The notes: generated from the sequence alone by a model not told the origin. A stretch of DNA of 64,000 nucleotides from Papilionanthe hookeriana x Papilionanthe teres (GCA_022702705.1 CM040432.1:42434540-42498539), one strand, 5' to 3'. Numbered from the stretch's first letter, positions 1 to 11,862 are shown. Numbers and translations: made by a program.

Positions 1-278
1 TGAGAATTGTCGTAGAATTTTGGAATTTTTTATGTTATAGTGGTGTTTATTTGACCTTATTTAATGAATTCAAGGAATCATAATGAAAATTTTAACATTT
101 GACAGAACTGTGCAAAAATGTGCACTGGCGGCTATGCGTCGTTGGTTGGCGCATAGGCGCCACAGCTATAAAAAACATGAAAAATGAGGTTTTACATGAC
201 AAAATCATGGGTGAGTAGTTTTTGGAGTTTTTAAGGAGTTTTAACACATCTAGGGTCGGTTCTGTGCCTTCCCAAGTC

Positions 279-286
279 TATAAAAA
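279..286 (+). promoter_or_regulatory. TATA-box-like site in LTR-like leader
   Basis: The sequence tataaaaa followed by ggccc is a good plant TATA match and lies 88 bases upstream of the first ATG (367) of the small ORF below. The stretch before it (about 110-170) carries the GC-rich ggcgc/gcgcc cassette seen in the Athila-like LTRs elsewhere in the window. This suggests that the first 480 bases derive from an LTR-type promoter region. That origin is inferred; no LTR terminus is visible here. Confidence 0.4.
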
Positions 287-366
287 GGCCCTGAATTGAT
301 GAAATACTTGCCCCAGTTCTTATTTTCATTCCTGAGTCTTCTGAATGAGTATCTTGAGTGCAAAAA

Positions 367-764
367 TGTCTTCTTGGGAGAGCGAAGTTAAGGAGAAAGA
401 GGAAGCCAACAAGAAGAAGTTTATTTGTGATAGTGTGCAAGAGTTATATAATGGATTTCTGGCTGTGAGTATCTAATGAATAGCAGAAAGGATTACGAAG
501 ATCGAGGTAGATGTGGAGTCTATTGATGCAAAGGTAAATGAAATTAATGCTCATTTAGCGCACATAAAATGGCAACTCAAAATACAATTCAGTCATACAA
601 GTCATGTGGAAGAAGCGAATAGAGCGATGTATCTAAAGAACAAATGGATGGAAGAAGAAGGTGTAAGAGTTTTTAATCATCGCCCGTTTTATCAGATTTA
701 CAATCCAGATGGGTCAAATGGAACTAATGGTAGTTCTGGATATATTCCACCTAAAGGAGATTGA
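367..764 (+). pseudogene. Small broken ORF, C-terminal tail of an Athila-like env-position protein
   Basis: Two short open stretches lie next to each other. One starts at ATG 367 and stops at 474. The second is open from about 480 to 764. The second has a heptad-like, charged, coiled-coil-prone segment (AERITKIEVDVESIDAKVNE) and ends in a Pro/Gly/Asn-rich tail containing HRPFYQIYNPDG. The same layout, coiled coil followed by a PFY/P-rich acidic tail, closes the ORFs ending at 2747 and 27543. I therefore read it as the tail of a third copy of that protein. No catalytic motif is visible and the function is unknown. The intervening stop, short length and missing N-terminal domain mark it as a remnant. 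Confidence 0.4.
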
Positions 765-1605
765 TTAAATTATGTGTGGTCTTATGGTTTGATTATTTGT
801 GTTTAGCATTTAAAGTGTGATTTTAATTAAAGTTTATGTTTGTTGCACTTTACATATGTTTGTTACATCTCAATGAGGTAAGTTAGTGTTTAATTACATG
901 TCTTTGAACTTATGTATTTGAGAATTCATCCAAAGTATTTGAATAGAAATTTTTCATTAGAATTAAGTGTGTTTTGATATTTAAGTAATATAAGTTTGTG
1001 TTTGTGTGAAATTTGTGTGGAATCATTAGAAATTAAGGAGTAATTTTGGAGCAATAGAAGAGTTTATGGGGAGAAATAACTATTTAAAGTGATTCAAGGT
1101 GATTAAATAGGATTTTTTATGAAATTAACTTAATTGTCAAAATTTGGGCACTGGTGCTTAAGCGCCAAACCGACGGCGCATAATCGCCACATTTCGTGAG
1201 TAAGCGTCGTATGCCTCGCGCATAGGTGTTGGTTTGTGTAAATCGAGTTTCGCCAGTTAAAAACCCGAAATTTGCCATTTTTAACACCCACATAACCTTC
1301 AACTCTCAGTTTCGCAAAATAGGAGCCTAGGGCATCACTATTTGGATCAATTTAGAGCCAATTTCATCGAAATTTGTTGGATTTGAGTTCCTTAAGGTAT
1401 GATCACTACTCCTAAGTAAAATTTTTTATTTTCACCATGTATTTTGAGTAAATTATTGAAAAATCTAAAAATCCCTATTCATGGTAAAAATTTGAGAAAA
1501 ACATGAGAAACTATTTAGATTTAGTAGAGTTTGCCTTTGGTAATTGAATTAACAAGTTTAGTTTAAATTTGGAATTTATGGTGAATTTTTTGTGAATTTT
1601 TAGTG
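765..1605 (+). other. Non-coding spacer of Athila-like element with GC cassette and possible 5' UTR intron
   Basis: No credible gene is present. About 1145-1235 is GC-rich with cttaagcgcc and ggcgc motifs in otherwise AT-rich DNA, like the cassette in the LTRs. A donor-like AAG/GTATGA sits at about 1396 and an acceptor-like ttttttgtgaatttttag ends at 1603, just before the ATG at 1606. This would define an intron of roughly 206 bases in the 5' UTR of the next ORF. The intron is inferred from splice-site consensus only. Confidence 0.35.
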
Positions 1606-2747
1606 ATGGCTCCAAAGTCAAAACGTTCGAAAGGAAAAGAAAAATTTGAGTCTAACAAATTTATCAGTTCTAAAGCAGAGAATCGTTACGTCAATCCACT
1701 TGCATTGCGAAAATTGATTCCAGAACGAGTTTTTTGTAAGCCACGAGGAGAAATTGAGGAGATGATTATTAGAAGGAATTGGGAAAGATATTGTTGCTTC
1801 TCCACTGTTACATTAGTTTCTGTGGTGAGAGAGTTCTATGCTAACTTGCCAGTAGTAGAAGACAATTTGGTGATGGTTAGGGGGTAACAAGTGGATTTTT
1901 CATCTGTGATAATTAATAATTTTTACTGATTACCTCCTGTGATGTTTTTCTTTTATGTAAATTTTCATCCTTCTAAAGGAGAGTTGGATGAGATTATGTT
2001 CTTTCTTATTGATGGAAGAGGTTTGTGGAAATTTGCAAATGATAGAAGAGTGAATTTTTAAGCCTCTAAATTGAATGCCACTTCAAAGGCTTGGCATTAT
2101 TTTATCTCACCTAAGCTTCTGCCTTTAAGTCATGTCAGTGAAGTTACAAGGGAGAGAGTTGTTCTGAACCATGGTGTTCAACATGGAAGGCCTTTAGATA
2201 TTGGAGCTATTATTTTTTATTATATTCTGAACTGTGCCAGAGCTGCTACTACTGCAGGTATGACTTTTCCATCTTTGATTTATTCACTTTGTGAGTAGTC
2301 TGGTGTTAAGTCTGAAACATGAGAAGAGGTTCTTCAGCCCCTTAGACAAATTACTAGTGTAAATGTGAAAACTTACAATGTACATTCAGTATTTGGCTGG
2401 AAAGGAGGATCTGTTAGAGCTTCCAGTGCTTCTGCTTCTGCAACTTCTACTTCTTGTGCTCTACTGCACATGCATCATCTTCCAGAGATTCACATACTGG
2501 ATTATTACAGAATATTTTAAAGAAGGTGAGTCTTACCCTAGAGCATGATAGAGATATGGACGATAAGATTAAAAATATTGAAAGGTATATTGTAAAACAT
2601 GATTAATATGAGGAGAATTATCAGCAGTACATGGACATAGTGATAAGAAGAGATCACAGTGCTGAGATGCCCCCTCATCCTTTTTATATACCTTATGTGC
2701 CATCCAAAGACTGGAATGAAGATGATGATGATGAGGATGATGATTAG
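1606..2747 (+). pseudogene. Putative plant transposon protein (env-position ORF of Athila-like element A), degenerate
   Basis: The reading frame starts at ATG 1606 with a basic MAPKSKRSKGKEK stretch. It then shows the plant-transposon-protein pattern: a basic start, a segment ending IPERVF, REFYANL, then HVSEVTRERVVLNHGVQHG and DIGAIIFYYILNCA. It ends in a Ser/Ala/Thr-rich linker, a coiled coil (about 2540-2640) and an acidic D/E run before the stop at 2745-2747. The domain is known from many plant gypsy-type elements, and its biochemical role is not known to me. Several in-frame stops (about 1885, 2060, 2297) and shifts interrupt it, so it is dead. It lies upstream of a long non-coding 3' region and a polypurine tract, which is the env position in Athila-type elements. 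A related tail occurs at 27019-27543. Confidence 0.65.
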
Positions 2748-3930
2748 GATTATTGTGTTGAGTAGTAATATTGTTATTTTATTTTCTTATGTGTTGTGAT
2801 GCTTTTATTTTAATGTTTTCATATGTGATATGATGTTTTTTGTGATGGACTCTGATGTTGTATAGATTATAGTTGGATTATTTCTATTATGCACATTCGG
2901 ATGTTTATGTGTTGGATTGATGTTTTATGATGTAATATGTGACGTGTTTGTGGTAGTAAATGTTTTTATGTGTTTTTAGTGTTTAAGTTTTTAGTAGTGT
3001 CTAATTTAATTTCTATAAATATTAGAAAAATTTAGAACACTATTAGAAACCACTATTTATATAGCATGTTTAAACTTTTCAAAATTTGCTACCATTTATT
3101 TTCTAGTATGTTGTGATTTGTGTTGGTGTGTATTTGCTTTGAAAACCTCCACTATTGTTGAATTCCTTTGAAATTTTGAAATTTCTATTTTATGAAAAAC
3201 TGAAAAAGCTGAATTTAATTTTTTTTACTCCTTATTTTTTTTTAACTGTTATACCTGCATATTTAGAATATTAAGATTCATGCATGCATGTTATTGTAGT
3301 TTATTAATTCTTACCCATATATCATTTTTATGCTTAAATGTTTTATCCTAACTAAAAAATTAAAGTTTGGGGGGAATTTTAAAAATAATCTTTTAAAAAC
3401 TAAAATTTTATTTGTTCTCAAGAACACTTACATAAAATTTGATTTTTGATTGAAAGTAATTATGTATACGAAGTTATATTAAGGAAACAAAATTTTGAAT
3501 ATAGAAATGGGTAAGAGAATTTAGTTAAAATTTATAGTAATGATGAAAAATTTAAAGTTAAAGTTTTCTGAGTAAAGAAATGTTAAATATAGTTAAACTA
3601 TTATTAGTAAGAAGTGTTAAATTTTTTGATAAATAGAAGATTTGACCTGTTATTTTTCAAAGCTTAAATTTGTTTCATTGGGAAATAATTTTCAACACTA
3701 TTATTATGATTTTTAAGTGCAGGATATATATCAAACCTTTATTGTAAATGAAAGGGTAGAATTCAAAATCATTAATGGCCTATCCAGATACAGTAATCCT
3801 TGCCTTATATATATATATATATATAAGAAAAGAAAAGGAAAGGAAAAAAAGAAAAAAAAAAATAGTATGTAAAAGGAAGGAGAAGCTTGAGGATTTAAGG
3901 GCCTAATACAAAATTGGTTCCTTACCTAAA
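2748..3930 (+). other. 3' non-coding region of Athila-like element A, with internal purine tract
   Basis: This AT-rich stretch shows no coding frame. A purine tract (aaagtttggggggaa, 3362-3376) is followed by tttaaaaac and ttatttgttctcaag; the same block recurs in elements B (27890) and C (33664). The last 200 bases contain a conserved 'tcattaatggcctatccagata'-like block, a short (TA)n at about 3806-3825 and a gaaaag-rich run. All of these recur at about 28245-28470 and 34030-34260. The region continues at 23669, after the inserted solo LTR. Confidence 0.6.
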
Positions 3931-3935
3931 GTTCA
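3931..3935 (+). repeat. Left target-site duplication (gttca) of solo LTR
   Basis: The five bases gttca directly precede TGTTGACC here and are repeated directly after the LTR end at 23664-23668. A 5-bp duplication is the size expected for Ty3/gypsy integration. On both sides the flanking sequence belongs to the same Athila-like 3' region. Confidence 0.85.
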
Positions 3936-3939
3936 TGTT

Positions 3940-3961
3940 GACCTCACTTTTGGTTGAGGTC
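3940..3961 (+). promoter_or_regulatory. LTR-tip hairpin
   Basis: GACCTCA and TGAGGTC form a perfect 7-bp stem around an 8-base loop, starting 4 bases inside the LTR. The same stem with different loops occurs at 35634, 38130 and 55143. Its function is unknown; integrase recognition or a transcript structure are possibilities. Confidence 0.6.
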
Positions 3962-5468
3962 TAGTCTCTCTTTGGAAAAGCCTAGGGTCTAGCCGTAGGA
4001 CTCTCCTGGTGACTTTCTTAGAAGACTAGTCATGGAACCCTCCCCATAGAAATTCAAAACTCTTCTTGCTTCACTAGGGGTTTTCATATGCTTAAGGCCT
4101 GACCTCCACCTTCTGGTAGGAAAAAGGCAAGCATAAGGAATCCTAATGGAAGTCTCCTATAGGTGGTCAGACCTTAGGATTTGCCCTGAGGGAGGTCTAG
4201 ACTTCACCACTCACTTGCACACATTCCCCCAAACCTTTGGATACTCATGTAGATGGTTCTTCTCAACTCTTGGCATCAGGCTAGGGTTTGACTAGTATCA
4301 ATACATAGAGGACCAAATGTGATTGACCCTTGGTCCATAACTCAATTTAAACCATCTCATGACATTCTTCTCAAACCAAGCTTCAATTTTCCAAAATTTC
4401 AAAAATTTGGCCCTTAACCTCCCAAAATGCCCTAAATTACCTAAAATTCATCAAATTCACCAAAATTCCCCAAAAATCATTCAAAGATATTCCTTACCAC
4501 TCAAATTGACTATCCATGACAAAAAAAAACCAAAATTTCCAAAAATACCCCCCTAATACCCTCAAAATATCCAAAATACCTTCCAAAAAATTCTCAAAAA
4601 TTCCAAAAAATCCTAAAAATTTCCAATTTAATTTTTTTCCACTACACCATTAGCCAATTTTGTCAATTTAACCCAATTTAAATCAAAAAACCCCAATTTG
4701 GCCTATGTAGCCCAAAAGTGCCCAAATCAAACCCAATCTTGACCCAATTGACCAAGATCTTGCCCAATTTCAATTCCAATCTTCAATTCGACGTCCCCAA
4801 TATCAATCTAAACCAAATTCAAGCCCAATGTGACCCACATTTGAATCCAATTCCACTTGAAATCCAAAAATCCTCAATTTTACCTAAATAATCCAAAATC
4901 CCCTAAATAAACCCAATATCAATCAATTCCTCCCAAATTTCAATCCCGAACTCTTTATAACACCTCCTTAAACTGAATTGGATCATCAATTGTCCACAAT
5001 TTGAGCTCAAGTCTTACCCAAATCCATTTTGGACCAAAACCCCCAATTTTGACCCAAATTGAACACATGTCTTACAGCCACCAAATTGACCCTCCAAACT
5101 TTGTCAAAAACATTTCATGTCTTCATGAAAAATCTTCAAGGCAACCATATCTACACTTTTTTTGTTGACCTCTGGGCCTCACTCCCACTCAAACTCAGGA
5201 TAACTTGACCCAAATCCAATATGGTCCAAAATGATCAAAAATCCTATCTATAATAAAAATTGAACTTCCATATGAGCTCAAAACCACTTTGTGTCTTCAT
5301 GATAGATCTTCATTACAATCACGTGGACAATATTGATCAAGGAACTTGGGCTTCATTCAAGCTCTAACCCAAGTTAACTCAACCCAAACCCAAATGAACC
5401 TAATTAAACTAATAATTGAAATCAAACCAAATTAAACCAAAATTAACCAAATTAACCTCATGACATCC

Positions 5469-5473
<5 letters not shown>
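3962..5473 (+). repeat. 5' part of solo LTR (CA/CCAAA-rich U3)
   Basis: No gene is present. The stretch is rich in ccaaaa, cccaat and caaattga words, which gives it a strong strand asymmetry (many C and A, few G). It aligns by eye with 36100-37300, 38600-39900 and 55650-56900 of the other giant LTRs. Short open frames here (for example 4359-4556) are Lys/Pro/Asn-rich by-products of that composition. Confidence 0.7.

Positions 5474-5501
<28 letters not shown>
5474..5501. repeat. (TA)n tract at the 3' tail of the minus-strand LINE
   Basis: A pure TA run follows acatccctataa (5463-5474). The same acatccctataa plus TA run occurs at 11307-11344 on the other side of the LINE, which makes it a candidate target-site duplication. 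The TA run doubles as the tail of the minus-strand LINE. Confidence 0.7.
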
Positions 5502-5504
<3 letters not shown>

Positions 5505-5597
5505 AGAAAAGTAGAAAATTCATTCAGACAAAACTCGACAAAGTTTACATACATCTAATATAGGGAATATCGATCGAATCCCCAAAAAGTAAAAGCT

Positions 5598-8500
5598 TTA
5601 AAGGATCATCGGGTTTAACGAAAAAATAATCCTTTGAGCTGCAGTAGCACGTTTAGCCAACCAGTTAGCGAGGTTGGTTACCTTCTCTAAAGATGTGGGA
5701 CCACTTGAGGGTGATAGAGCCAAATGTAGAGAGCAATGTTCGTAGGGGTATACCAAATTCCATGGAGGAGGGGATAATCCTTGTATAATATTAACAAGCT
5801 GCTCGAGAATCGGTTTCAATCCGAACAAATTGGTAGTTAAAAGCTTTAGCGATAATCGGGGCCCGATAAAGCGGCTTGAAGTTTAGAATGGAGAGCCGAC
5901 GGTGAGATGATTGGCACTTGGAAATACCACGGTAACTTACCTCCGGAATTTCTACAACCGCCCTAATTCCAAGCAACGAGTTAGTGAAGCTCCCATCTAT
6001 ATTTATTTTTATCCATGGTGGAGGTGGAAGGGACCACTTCGAGCAATGTAGGTTTTCTTTGATTTGTAGGCTCCAACGGTGGCTTCTTTCTCGAAAAGCT
6101 GCGGCAGTTAGCCACCATATGATTAATATTGCAATTTACGTTGTCAAACTTTAAATGATTCCTATGCATCCAAACAAACCAGCGAGATAACTAAAGGTAG
6201 ATGGAACAATTTTTCACTTTTCCAGATCCTCCCAGCAAGCCTCCCAATTGAGCCAATTGTGATTAAGATGAGTAAGATGGAAATGTTTTAAAACAGTAAT
6301 CCACACCTGTTTAGTGACAGTGCAATGTAGAAAGAGGTGGGAAAAAGATTCTTCCTGAGCTTGACAGAGCCAACATCTAGAAGCTAGTCTTAGGCCTTTG
6401 AGTTTTAAAATATCATCTAATGGAAGATACCGATGGAATAATCTCCAGCGAAGTAAGACATAGAGGGTGATAAAAGCCTAGTCCAGCATTTTCTCCCCAC
6501 GAAGTATCGAGGCCAAAGTTGAAGTGAGTCGTGAATCATCCGATTGAAAGATTTTTTATTAGAATTCTTCAACAAGATTCTATCGGGTTTAGTTGGATTA
6601 ATAGGGATTTGAATAATATGTTGTATGCTCTCCCCATCCAAAACTTCATTCGACTTTGTTAACATTCCAGGTGATCCTCCACCCAAAAATCTGCATGACG
6701 ATTAGTTGGTGATTGAAATCAGCGAGTAAAATTTAGAGTTCCATCTCCTATCCGAGTTGTCATAATAAAAATTCACCTCCCCCTTGCCCACTTCCCAGCA
6801 GAAATACCGATTGGCCATGTCCCTTACTTTCAAGAAACTTCTCCAATGCTTGGAATCCCCTTGTCTTGGCACAGCTGAATTTGGGTGATCTTTCCGAGCA
6901 ATACTTGTCAAAAAGGAATTTTGCCCACATGGTATCTTTCCTTCGAATTTAATCCACTTGCTTACAATAGAACAAATGGCTCATCCGTTGGAAATTTCTC
7001 GACCCTAGTCCCCGACCTTGGTAGGTTTACAAACCTTGTTCCGGATAACTCAATGATATTGCTTGGTTTGGCCTTTCCAGAGAAATTTATTAAACATTGT
7101 TTCTAACATTTTACAGGTGCTTTTTTTCATTCTAACTATTTAGTAATCGATAAAGGGGAAAGGTTGAGAGTATACTCTTAAGTAAAGTTAATCTTCCACC
7201 ATTAGATAGAAAGGTATTAGTCCAGCGAGTTTAAAGTTGATGTAATCTTCTTGACAACTTCATCATACCGAGATTGCTTTCTCCTTCCTTTAATTAGTCG
7301 TACACCTAAATATTTCAAGGGGAGATCGACGACGAGAGAACCAGATGTACTCTTTCACCCACTGTTGATGATTGAACCCTTTGCCAGCCAAAAATTGACA
7401 CTTCCTTTGGTTTAATTCCGGCCCGCAACCAAGGCTAGGTGATCGATCAGTTGCAAGGTTTTCTTAACAGCAAGCTTACTTCCATTGGTGAAAATGATAA
7501 CATCATCGGCATATGCCAAATGACTTATCATCCGTGAAGAACCATGCTTAAAATGGAGATAAGGATAAATTGTTTGAGCGAGCATTCGAGTTACGGAGAA
7601 GTAATCAAAAGCCAATATGAAGATGGTTGGAGACAATGGGTCTCCTTGTTTCAGCCCCTACCGGCTTTGAAGAAACCACAGTGCAGTGCCATTGACCGAG
7701 ACACTCGTAATAAACATTAGACATGACCATCTTTGAATTAAAGTACAAAAATCAGGATGGAAACCTCTAGCTTTAAGTACTAAATCAATAAATTTCCAAC
7801 TGATAGAATCATAAGCCTTTTTAAGATCCAATTTGAGAAGTAAATTGTGTCCCCTACATTTCTTATCAATATCAAGTAACAGTTCCTGAGCCAAAAGACA
7901 ATTATCAATAATAGTTACGCACCGCACAAAAGCAGATTGGTTAGAGCCGATCAATTGGTTAAGATAGGGTTGTAGTCTTCCCACAAGAATTTTACTAATT
8001 ATTTTAGAAAAGGTAGTAGTAAGACTGATAGGTACGAAATCGATCCACCGATTTTGTTGAGATCCTTTGGGAATAAGTGCAATGCCTGTTGCGGCAAAAT
8101 ATTTAGGAAGATCGGATCCAAGAAAGAAAGAATGAACTCGCTCGAATAAGATCAGCACCCACAATATGCCAGGCTTTAATATAAAATGTTGAAGTAAACC
8201 CATCGGGGCCTCGTTGTTTTATTACCATCAATGCTCTTTAAAGCTTGCAATACCTCCACGTTTATCGAGTAAGAAAGTTAAATTAAGTTGATTCACATAA
8301 TCTTGATGATCGAGAAAACATCTCGGCAACAAATGAAGTAGAAGATATAGGTTGTTCAAGCAAACAAATTCCGAAAATGTAATACGAGCACTTGGTGAGA
8401 GGGAAGATTGGTCGATAACCTAATTGCCGGACTCATCCTTGATTTTAAGTATAGCATTTATTTTTCTTCTGTGCTTAATGATTGCATGAAAGTACTTAGA

Positions 8501-9550
8501 ATTCACGTCCCCATAAAGGTACTTGTTTACGCGACTTTTGTTGTAGAAAATCCTCTTCCCTTTCCAAGTGCTTGGAATAAAGCCGACTGGGCAATTTCAA
8601 GTTCATGTGCACGATTCTCCCCCAAATCATTTGCAGCTTCCAACAAATGGACTTTAGCTTCGCATCCTTCACTTGTTGAAAAATATTTCCAAGCCGAGTC
8701 TTATTCCACGAGTTTAAGTTTAAAAGCTACATTCTTTTGCAATCTCCATAGTCTCACAAGAGGACTACGGCTAATGTGATCGGGGACCTTCCAGTGCTCT
8801 GTGTACTTCGACTAGAAAGCTATCATGAGTGCACCAAGCATTGAGAAATCTAAGCTGGGAGTACCCATTGTAAGAGCTGAAAGAAATCTGAATTAGTAGT
8901 GGGGAGTGGTCGGATGTTGCCTCGTGTAAATGCTGCACTTGAGTTATGGGAAAAGTGTTGAGCCAAAGGTCATTAGCTAAAGCTCTATCAATTCTCTCAA
9001 GCAAATTACCTCTCTTCCATGTGGAAGGGTTACCAATGTATCCTAGATCGAATAATCCTGCATTAGTGATATTCTGAGAGAATTGTAGCATGGTATTAAG
9101 ATCAGGAGTTCTTCCCCCCTTTTTCTCACTCTGGGATCTCTAATGCGGTTAAAATCCCCATCGACAAGCCAATTTGAAGAGTTACTTGTATCGATCCGCC
9201 ACAACTCATTCCAAAGAGAAACTCTATCCATAGGAGTACACCCGGCATAGATGATAGTAGCAATCGCCACGGAAAGAATCCATCCCAAGCTGTAAATGGA
9301 GAAATTGATAATTATCAAGTTGAACATTGCGGTTTAGCTCCTTTCTTGTAAAAATCCGGATCTTATTGTTGCGGTTGGAGTGAAAATGGAATCCAGGAAA
9401 TCTTTTAGTGAATTTAGAGATGTTGGTATGCACCATAGGTTCCAGTAATGCTATAATCCAAGGTTTAAAAGTCCTGTTAAGATGTAGTTATCTATTAAGG
9501 GTGCCAGGGCTTGCCACACCCCTAACATTCCAGCAAATCAGATTAATCAT
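5598..9550 (-). pseudogene. LINE ORF2: endonuclease, reverse transcriptase, zinc finger, RNase H (broken)
   Basis: It starts at the ATG at 9550-9548 with MINLICWNVRG, the first motif of an apurinic-type endonuclease. WLVDGDFN (about 9150), ERIDRA and SDHSPLL (about 8880-8990) follow. Reverse transcriptase occupies about 7400-8260, with NQSAF, LKLDLKKAYDSISW and an intact HLAYADDVIIF catalytic motif (about 7480-7530). A Cys/His zinc-finger region lies near 6330-6450. An RNase H of the RVT_3 type occupies about 5600-6020 (FVRIETDSRAA near 5790). The protein would nick target DNA, copy the LINE RNA onto it and degrade the template. The frame is broken in at least eight places, for example near 9490, 8770, 8210, 7640, 7410, 6690 and 5980. 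The start lies in an 8-base overlap with the end of ORF1. Confidence 0.85.
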
Positions 9551-11237
9551 GGTGTAATGCCTTACCAGCCCTAGTAATTCTAGGGGGTGTTGCATCAGAA
9601 TGATCCATACCAATAGTATTAGACTTAGATAAATTTTGCAGCTCCATAATATCTTTTCTCCTCCTTCTACTTTTCTGTTGAGACCAAGCACCATCAGCAG
9701 TAGTTGCTAATTTCTCAAGAATCATTTGGGCGCATTCCCCAATTATGGGACTTGAAGGGGTTATAAAAGTGGCACTCGCATCGAATAATGCTGTGATCAC
9801 TTCCTTAGTAGTATCAACTCCCAGTGCGGCACTTGTGATCCTAGATGTGGTGGCAGTTGTAGGCTCCTTAAGGACGAGTGTTTGATAAATCAATATGCTC
9901 GTAGATTCTTATTCCTCCTCCTCCTACTTCCTTGTTGAGACCTGGCCCCTTCGCATCGAATTATCCGAACTCACATCATCGGCTTCGATAACTCTGTGTA
10001 GCATTATTCATACCATTGTCTCTAATCTCTACTGGTAGATCTGCATATTTTCCAAAAGCTGCCTGCCCAATTTGATCGGCATAGTTTTTAAAATCCCCCT
10101 CCTTATCAACAAGCCCATTCAGACCTTGATTTAGAATAGCAAGTTCATTATTCAAATCCTGGGTAGTAATTGGGACAATGCCAATTGGAATCACCTGGAG
10201 AGATAGGTGGATTATCGGTTTTCTTAGTAACCTTATTATTTACATTATAAGGTCTTAATTCGGGGTGGAGTTTAAAACATTGTTTCATGGTGTGTCCAAA
10301 TAGGTGACGGTGCTTGCAATACAAAGGTTGATATTCCATAACAATGGGTTGCCGGTATCCATTATTAGCGAGTGCCTAGCCAAACCCCATCCAAATAAGG
10401 TTGAGTAATGTCCCTTTCAACTAGAAATCTTGCATTGGAAATCCCGGTAACATTAGCGAGAGGGGATATCAAGTTTGAGTGGCCTTCCCATAGCATCAGC
10501 TATATCATAGATGATTCTATGATTGTTAAAAGGAAGTTTTAAGTTAGGGAGACTGAACCACACAGGAACTATAGGTGGTTCTTTAGTTGGATCAAAGTCC
10601 ATTGTCCACTTGAGGAGCTTCATGGGTTTCCCATCTATCATTATCACTTTTTTAGAAAAAACCTGTGCATAATCCTCCTCCTTAGCAAGCTGCAACATAA
10701 TGTGTCTCTTGTCAAAAACCCCTAATTTCCAACTGCCCACTAGCTTGAAATCATCAACAACTTTTCTCAAGATATCCATTTTAGGATGGCCAAACTGAAA
10801 TTTCCCTACCAAGGTAAATTTATAAGGCTCCGACAGTTTCGAATCTCCTCCTCGGTAAAAATCGAGCCGACTTCCCAGCCTTCCTAGTACATTTCCTAAT
10901 AAACACACACTCAGCTTTCCCATCCATTGCATCATGAAATAATTGAGGGAACACCAGTTTATCTCCTAGAGTGGTTCCACCATCTTTCCTCACTATAACT
11001 TCAACAAAAGTACCCCTTCCAACAAAGTGTGGATCAGCCCGAGTGAGATCATGTGCCATTGCCAATGTAACAGTACCACAAACAAAATTCAAAAAATAAG
11101 GAGCCAGGGAAGTGAGAAAGAATCACCCCCACCCAAAACCAAAGGAAGAAGAGAACTGAGAAGGCTTCCAACTTCTTAACAGCCACCTTTCTCCACCTTG
11201 CACCAGCGCAGCCGCTCACCTTACCAGTTTCCGCCAT
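9543..11237 (-). pseudogene. LINE ORF1: DUF4283-like nucleic-acid-binding protein with defective zinc knuckle
   Basis: It starts MAETGKVSG at 11237 and continues through a DUF4283-like domain: KFTLVGKFQFGHPKMDILRK, GSWKLGVFDKRHIMLQL and PIVPVWFSLPNLKLPF (about 10450-10900). The knuckle near 10290-10330 reads C-x2-R-x4-H-x4-C, so the second Cys of CX2CX4HX4C is replaced by Arg. The C-terminus ends RITRAGKALHHD at 9543. This protein normally coats the LINE RNA and is required for its movement. Frameshifts lie near 11090, 10830, 10440 and 9980. The stop codon overlaps the ORF2 start (ATGATTAA), as in the plus-strand LINE. Confidence 0.8.
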
Positions 11238-11290
11238 GGAAACCCTAGCAGAGCACCTCCCTCCAAACCAGCCACCATTTTTTTATATGT

Positions 11291-11312
11291 ATATATATAT
11301 ATATATACATCC

Positions 11313-11344
<32 letters not shown>
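11291..11344. repeat. Two (TA)n tracts around a candidate target duplication (acatccctataa)
   Basis: TA runs at 11291-11306 and 11317-11344 flank acatccctataa (11307-11318). That word is also present left of the minus-strand LINE (5463-5474). The second TA run is the landing site of the next LINE fragment. Confidence 0.65.
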
Positions 11345-11824
11345 CTCTGCTTCTTGGAATTGGGGCGGTTTGTAGAAATTTTGGAGGTAAGTTACCGTGG
11401 TATTTCCAAGTGCCAATCATCTCACTGTCGGCTCTCCATTCCGAACTTCAAGCCGCTTACTCGGGCCCCGATTACTGCTAAAGCTTTGAACTACCAATTT
11501 GTCCGGATTGAAGCCGATTCTCGGCGGCTTGTTAATATTATACAAGGATTATCCCCTCCTCCATGGAATTTGGTATACCCCTACGAACATTGCTCTCTAC
11601 ATTTGGCTCTATCACCCTCAAGTGGTCCCACATCTTTAGAGAAGGTAACCAACCCTGCTAACTGGTTGGCTAAACGTGCTACTCGTAGCTCGAAAGGATT
11701 ATTTTTTCGTTAAACCCGATGATCCTTTAAAGCTTTTACTTTTTGGGGATTTGATTGATATTCCCTATATTAGATGTATGTAAACTTTGTCGAGTTTTCT
11801 TTGAATGAATTTTCTACTTTTCTT

Positions 11825-11827
<3 letters not shown>
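11345..11827 (+). mobile_element. 5'-truncated LINE, 3' terminal 480 bases, plus strand
   Basis: It is nearly the same sequence as the last 480 bases of the minus-strand LINE (5502-5985) in opposite orientation. I judge it over 90% identical by eye. It encodes the end of the RNase H domain (FVRIEADSRRLVNIIQ, then TNPANWLAKRAT) and the same 3' UTR, and ends in its own (TA)n at 11828. The 5' truncation is typical of incomplete target-primed reverse transcription. It lies head-to-head with the full-length LINE, so the two 3' ends point outward. Confidence 0.85.

Positions 11828-11859
<32 letters not shown>
11828..11859. repeat. (TA)n tract shared by two LINE tails
   Basis: This pure TA run is the tail of the plus-strand fragment ending at 11827. 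It is also the tail of the minus-strand element whose 3' end starts at 11860. The two 3' ends meet tail to tail. Confidence 0.75.

Positions 11860-11862
<3 letters not shown>

Larger units (their letters stand above)
5502..11290 (-). mobile_element. Full-length but degenerate L1-type LINE, minus strand
   Basis: On the minus strand the order is short 5' UTR, ORF1 (from 11237), ORF2 (from 9550), and a 3' end tttgaatgaattttctac-like followed by (TA)n. About 5.8 kb is complete length for a plant L1. The direct repeat acatccctataa at both outer edges supports one insertion event. Stops and frameshifts occur throughout both ORFs, so the copy is inactive. Its RT differs clearly from that of the plus-strand LINE at 12653 (I estimate about 60% protein identity in the RT core), so the two are different subfamilies. 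Confidence 0.85.

Noticed and set aside
5502..11827. Twin-priming inversion of a single LINE as explanation for the inverted copies
   Set aside because: Both arms are 3' ends with their own (TA)n tail. Twin priming would invert a 5' portion without a tail.
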